Source: Burkholderiales bacterium
GTDB lineage: Bacteria > Pseudomonadota > Gammaproteobacteria > Burkholderiales > Burkholderiaceae_C
Reading direction: 5' to 3'
Assembly (NCBI GenBank): GCA_011391855.1
Contig: JAABPT010000057.1
Coordinates: 1 to 23,946 of the forward strand
DNA length: 23,946 bases
Made by a program: the position numbers and the translations under genes. Of the stretch, positions 22,820 to 23,946 are shown piece by piece (position 1 is the stretch's first letter; each line of letters starts with the position of its first letter). The notes beneath the pieces are model-generated. The model was not told where the DNA came from. It did not search any database and was given only the letters and a program-made list of their open reading frames with translations.

Positions 22820-23946
22820 TCAGGCCGGGCCCTGGCGCGGAAGCCCACGCCCACGCCCGAAGGCCATCACACCGTCGTCCACCTTGCCCATGCGCAGCAT
22901 CAGCCAGTCCAGCACATAGTTCTGGTACAGCTTCCAGGGCTTGCGGTCGCCCTGCCGGGGCAGCATCGGCAGCGCGCGCTGCACGTAGCCGGAGCTGAAG
23001 TCGAGGAAGGGTTCGGTGCCGACCGACGGATCGCGCTGCGGCGTGCACACGGTGTGGCCGTGGCGGTCCATGTGGTTCAGCAAGCGGCACAGGTAGCGCG
23101 CGGTGAGGTCGGCCTTCAGCGTCCAGCTGGCATTGGTATAGCCGAACGTGCTGGCCAGGTTGGGCACGCCGCTGTTCATCATGCCTTTGTAGACCAGCGT
23201 CTGCGACGGCTCCACCGGTACGCCGTCGAGCGAGACCTCGACGTCGCCCAGCACGTTGAGCTCGAGCCCGGTGGCGGTGACGATCAGGTCGGCCGGCAGT
23301 TCCTGCCCCGAGGCCAAGCGAATGCCCTGTTCGGTAAAGCGCTCGATGGTGTCGGTGACCACCGACGCGCGGCCTGCGCGGAGGGCGGCGAAGAGGTCGC
23401 CATCGGGCACCAGGCACACACGCTGGTCCCAGGGGTTGTAGTGAGGGGTGAAGTGGCGCTCGACGTCGTAGTCCGCGGGCAGTTGGGCGCGCACCAGCCC
23501 GACCAAACGCGCCTTGGCCTGCGCCGGGTATTTGCGCGCCAGGCGGTAGAAGTACAGCTGCATCAGCACGTTCTTGGCGCGCACCAGGTGGTAGGCCAGT
23601 TTTGCCGGCAGCCGGCGCTTGAGCCACTCGGCCACGGCGTCCACCCCCGGCCAAGCGAAGACGTAGGTCGGTGAGCGCTGCAGCATGGTGACGTGGGCTG
23701 CGGTCTTCGCCAGCTCGGGCACCAGGGTGACCGCGGTGGCGCCACTGCCGATCACCACCACGCGCCGGCCTGCATGGTCCAACCCCTCGGGCCAGAACTG
23801 CGGGTGCACCCGCGTGCCGCGGAAGCGGTCCTCGTCGGGCCAGTGCGGCCGGTGGCCGTGGTCGTAGCGGTAGTAGCCACTGCAGAAGTGCAGGAAACGG
23901 GCGCGCAGCGTGACCGGCTGGGCGTCTTCGCCGCGTTGCACCGTCA
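22820..23946 (-). CDS. Flavin-containing (Baeyer-Villiger-type) monooxygenase, 5' end outside window
   Basis: FAD- and NADPH-dependent class B flavoprotein monooxygenase. The visible 374 codons lack the N-terminal FAD-binding Rossmann motif, which lies beyond the window edge; complete relatives are around 480-500 residues. The Baeyer-Villiger fingerprint FxGxxxHxxxWP is exact as FRGTRVHPQFWP (23789-23824). The NADPH-binding motif RRVVVIGSGATAVTLVPELA follows directly, and the later block ADLIVTATGLELNVLG is typical of these enzymes. The substrate (ketone, steroid or other lipophile) cannot be inferred. It converges on the symporter-GH17 gene with 30 bases between stop codons, so it is unlikely to be functionally tied to it. 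The frame continues unbroken to the edge, so GTG 23941 should not be taken as the start. Confidence 0.92.
   Translation of the reverse strand, partial: TVQRGEDAQPVTLRARFLHFCSGYYRYDHGHRPHWPDEDRFRGTRVHPQFWPEGLDHAGRRVVVIGSGATAVTLVPELAKTAAHVTMLQRSPTYVFAWPGVDAVAEWLKRRLPAKLAYHLVRAKNVLMQLYFYRLARKYPAQAKARLVGLVRAQLPADYDVERHFTPHYNPWDQRVCLVPDGDLFAALRAGRASVVTDTIERFTEQGIRLASGQELPADLIVTATGLELNVLGDVEVSLDGVPVEPSQTLVYKGMMNSGVPNLASTFGYTNASWTLKADLTARYLCRLLNHMDRHGHTVCTPQRDPSVGTEPFLDFSSGYVQRALPMLPRQGDRKPWKLYQNYVLDWLMLRMGKVDDGVMAFGRGRGLPRQGPA

Overview
The window is GC-rich, tightly packed bacterial chromosome with strong third-position GC bias. Gene content (SstT/SdaA serine use, NirS denitrification, CtaA/CtaB/SCO assembly factors, a TonB receptor, a GPH sugar symporter) suggests a facultatively denitrifying betaproteobacterium, most likely Burkholderiales. 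That placement is inference from gene style; the window holds no rRNA or other phylogenetic marker. I see no tRNA, rRNA, CRISPR array, insertion sequence or phage gene.

Layout. (1) 1-3540: a serine module. sstT (cut by the window edge) and sdaA read leftward as a probable operon, with a divergent LysR regulator. (2) 3609-13583: nine leftward genes, mostly with overlapping or closely spaced ends. In transcription order they encode a 54-residue membrane subunit, a CuA subunit II, a ba3-like heme-copper subunit I whose active-site tyrosine is replaced by glutamine, heme O synthase (CtaB), a SCO protein, a cytochrome b fused to two [4Fe-4S] motifs and an MvhD-like domain, a one-helix hypothetical protein, a second divergent heme-copper-like membrane protein, and a cytochrome b fused to a [2Fe-2S] ferredoxin and a flavin/NAD(P)H reductase. 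(3) 13812-14642: a short CtaA/COX15-like protein, divergent from that operon. (4) 14646-17993: nirS, a cytochrome c551-like gene and a NirF-like propeller protein, reading leftward. (5) 18255-20261: a TonB-dependent receptor divergent from nirS. (6) 20429-22789: a GPH-family sugar symporter fused to a GH17 glycosidase domain, preceded by two LacI-type operator-like palindromes. (7) 22820-23946: a partial Baeyer-Villiger-type flavin monooxygenase, convergent with (6).

How it fits together. NirS reduces nitrite to NO in the periplasm. The neighbouring heme-copper enzyme has all six metal-ligand histidines of the B family but lacks the tyrosine needed for O2 reduction, and it travels with a CuA subunit and a SCO/SenC protein. 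That points to an sNOR-like NO reductase. An identical 16-base sequence containing a TTGAA-N4-TTCAA palindrome lies upstream of both nirS and the NOR-like operon, suggesting one Crp/Fnr-type regulator controls both. The most unusual content is the tail of the operon: two different cytochrome b fusions flank a second, non-canonical heme-copper-like protein. They look like an electron-transfer module linking NAD(P)H, ferredoxin or quinone pools to the reductase, and I know of no established function for this combination. The symporter-GH17 fusion is a second, separate novelty.
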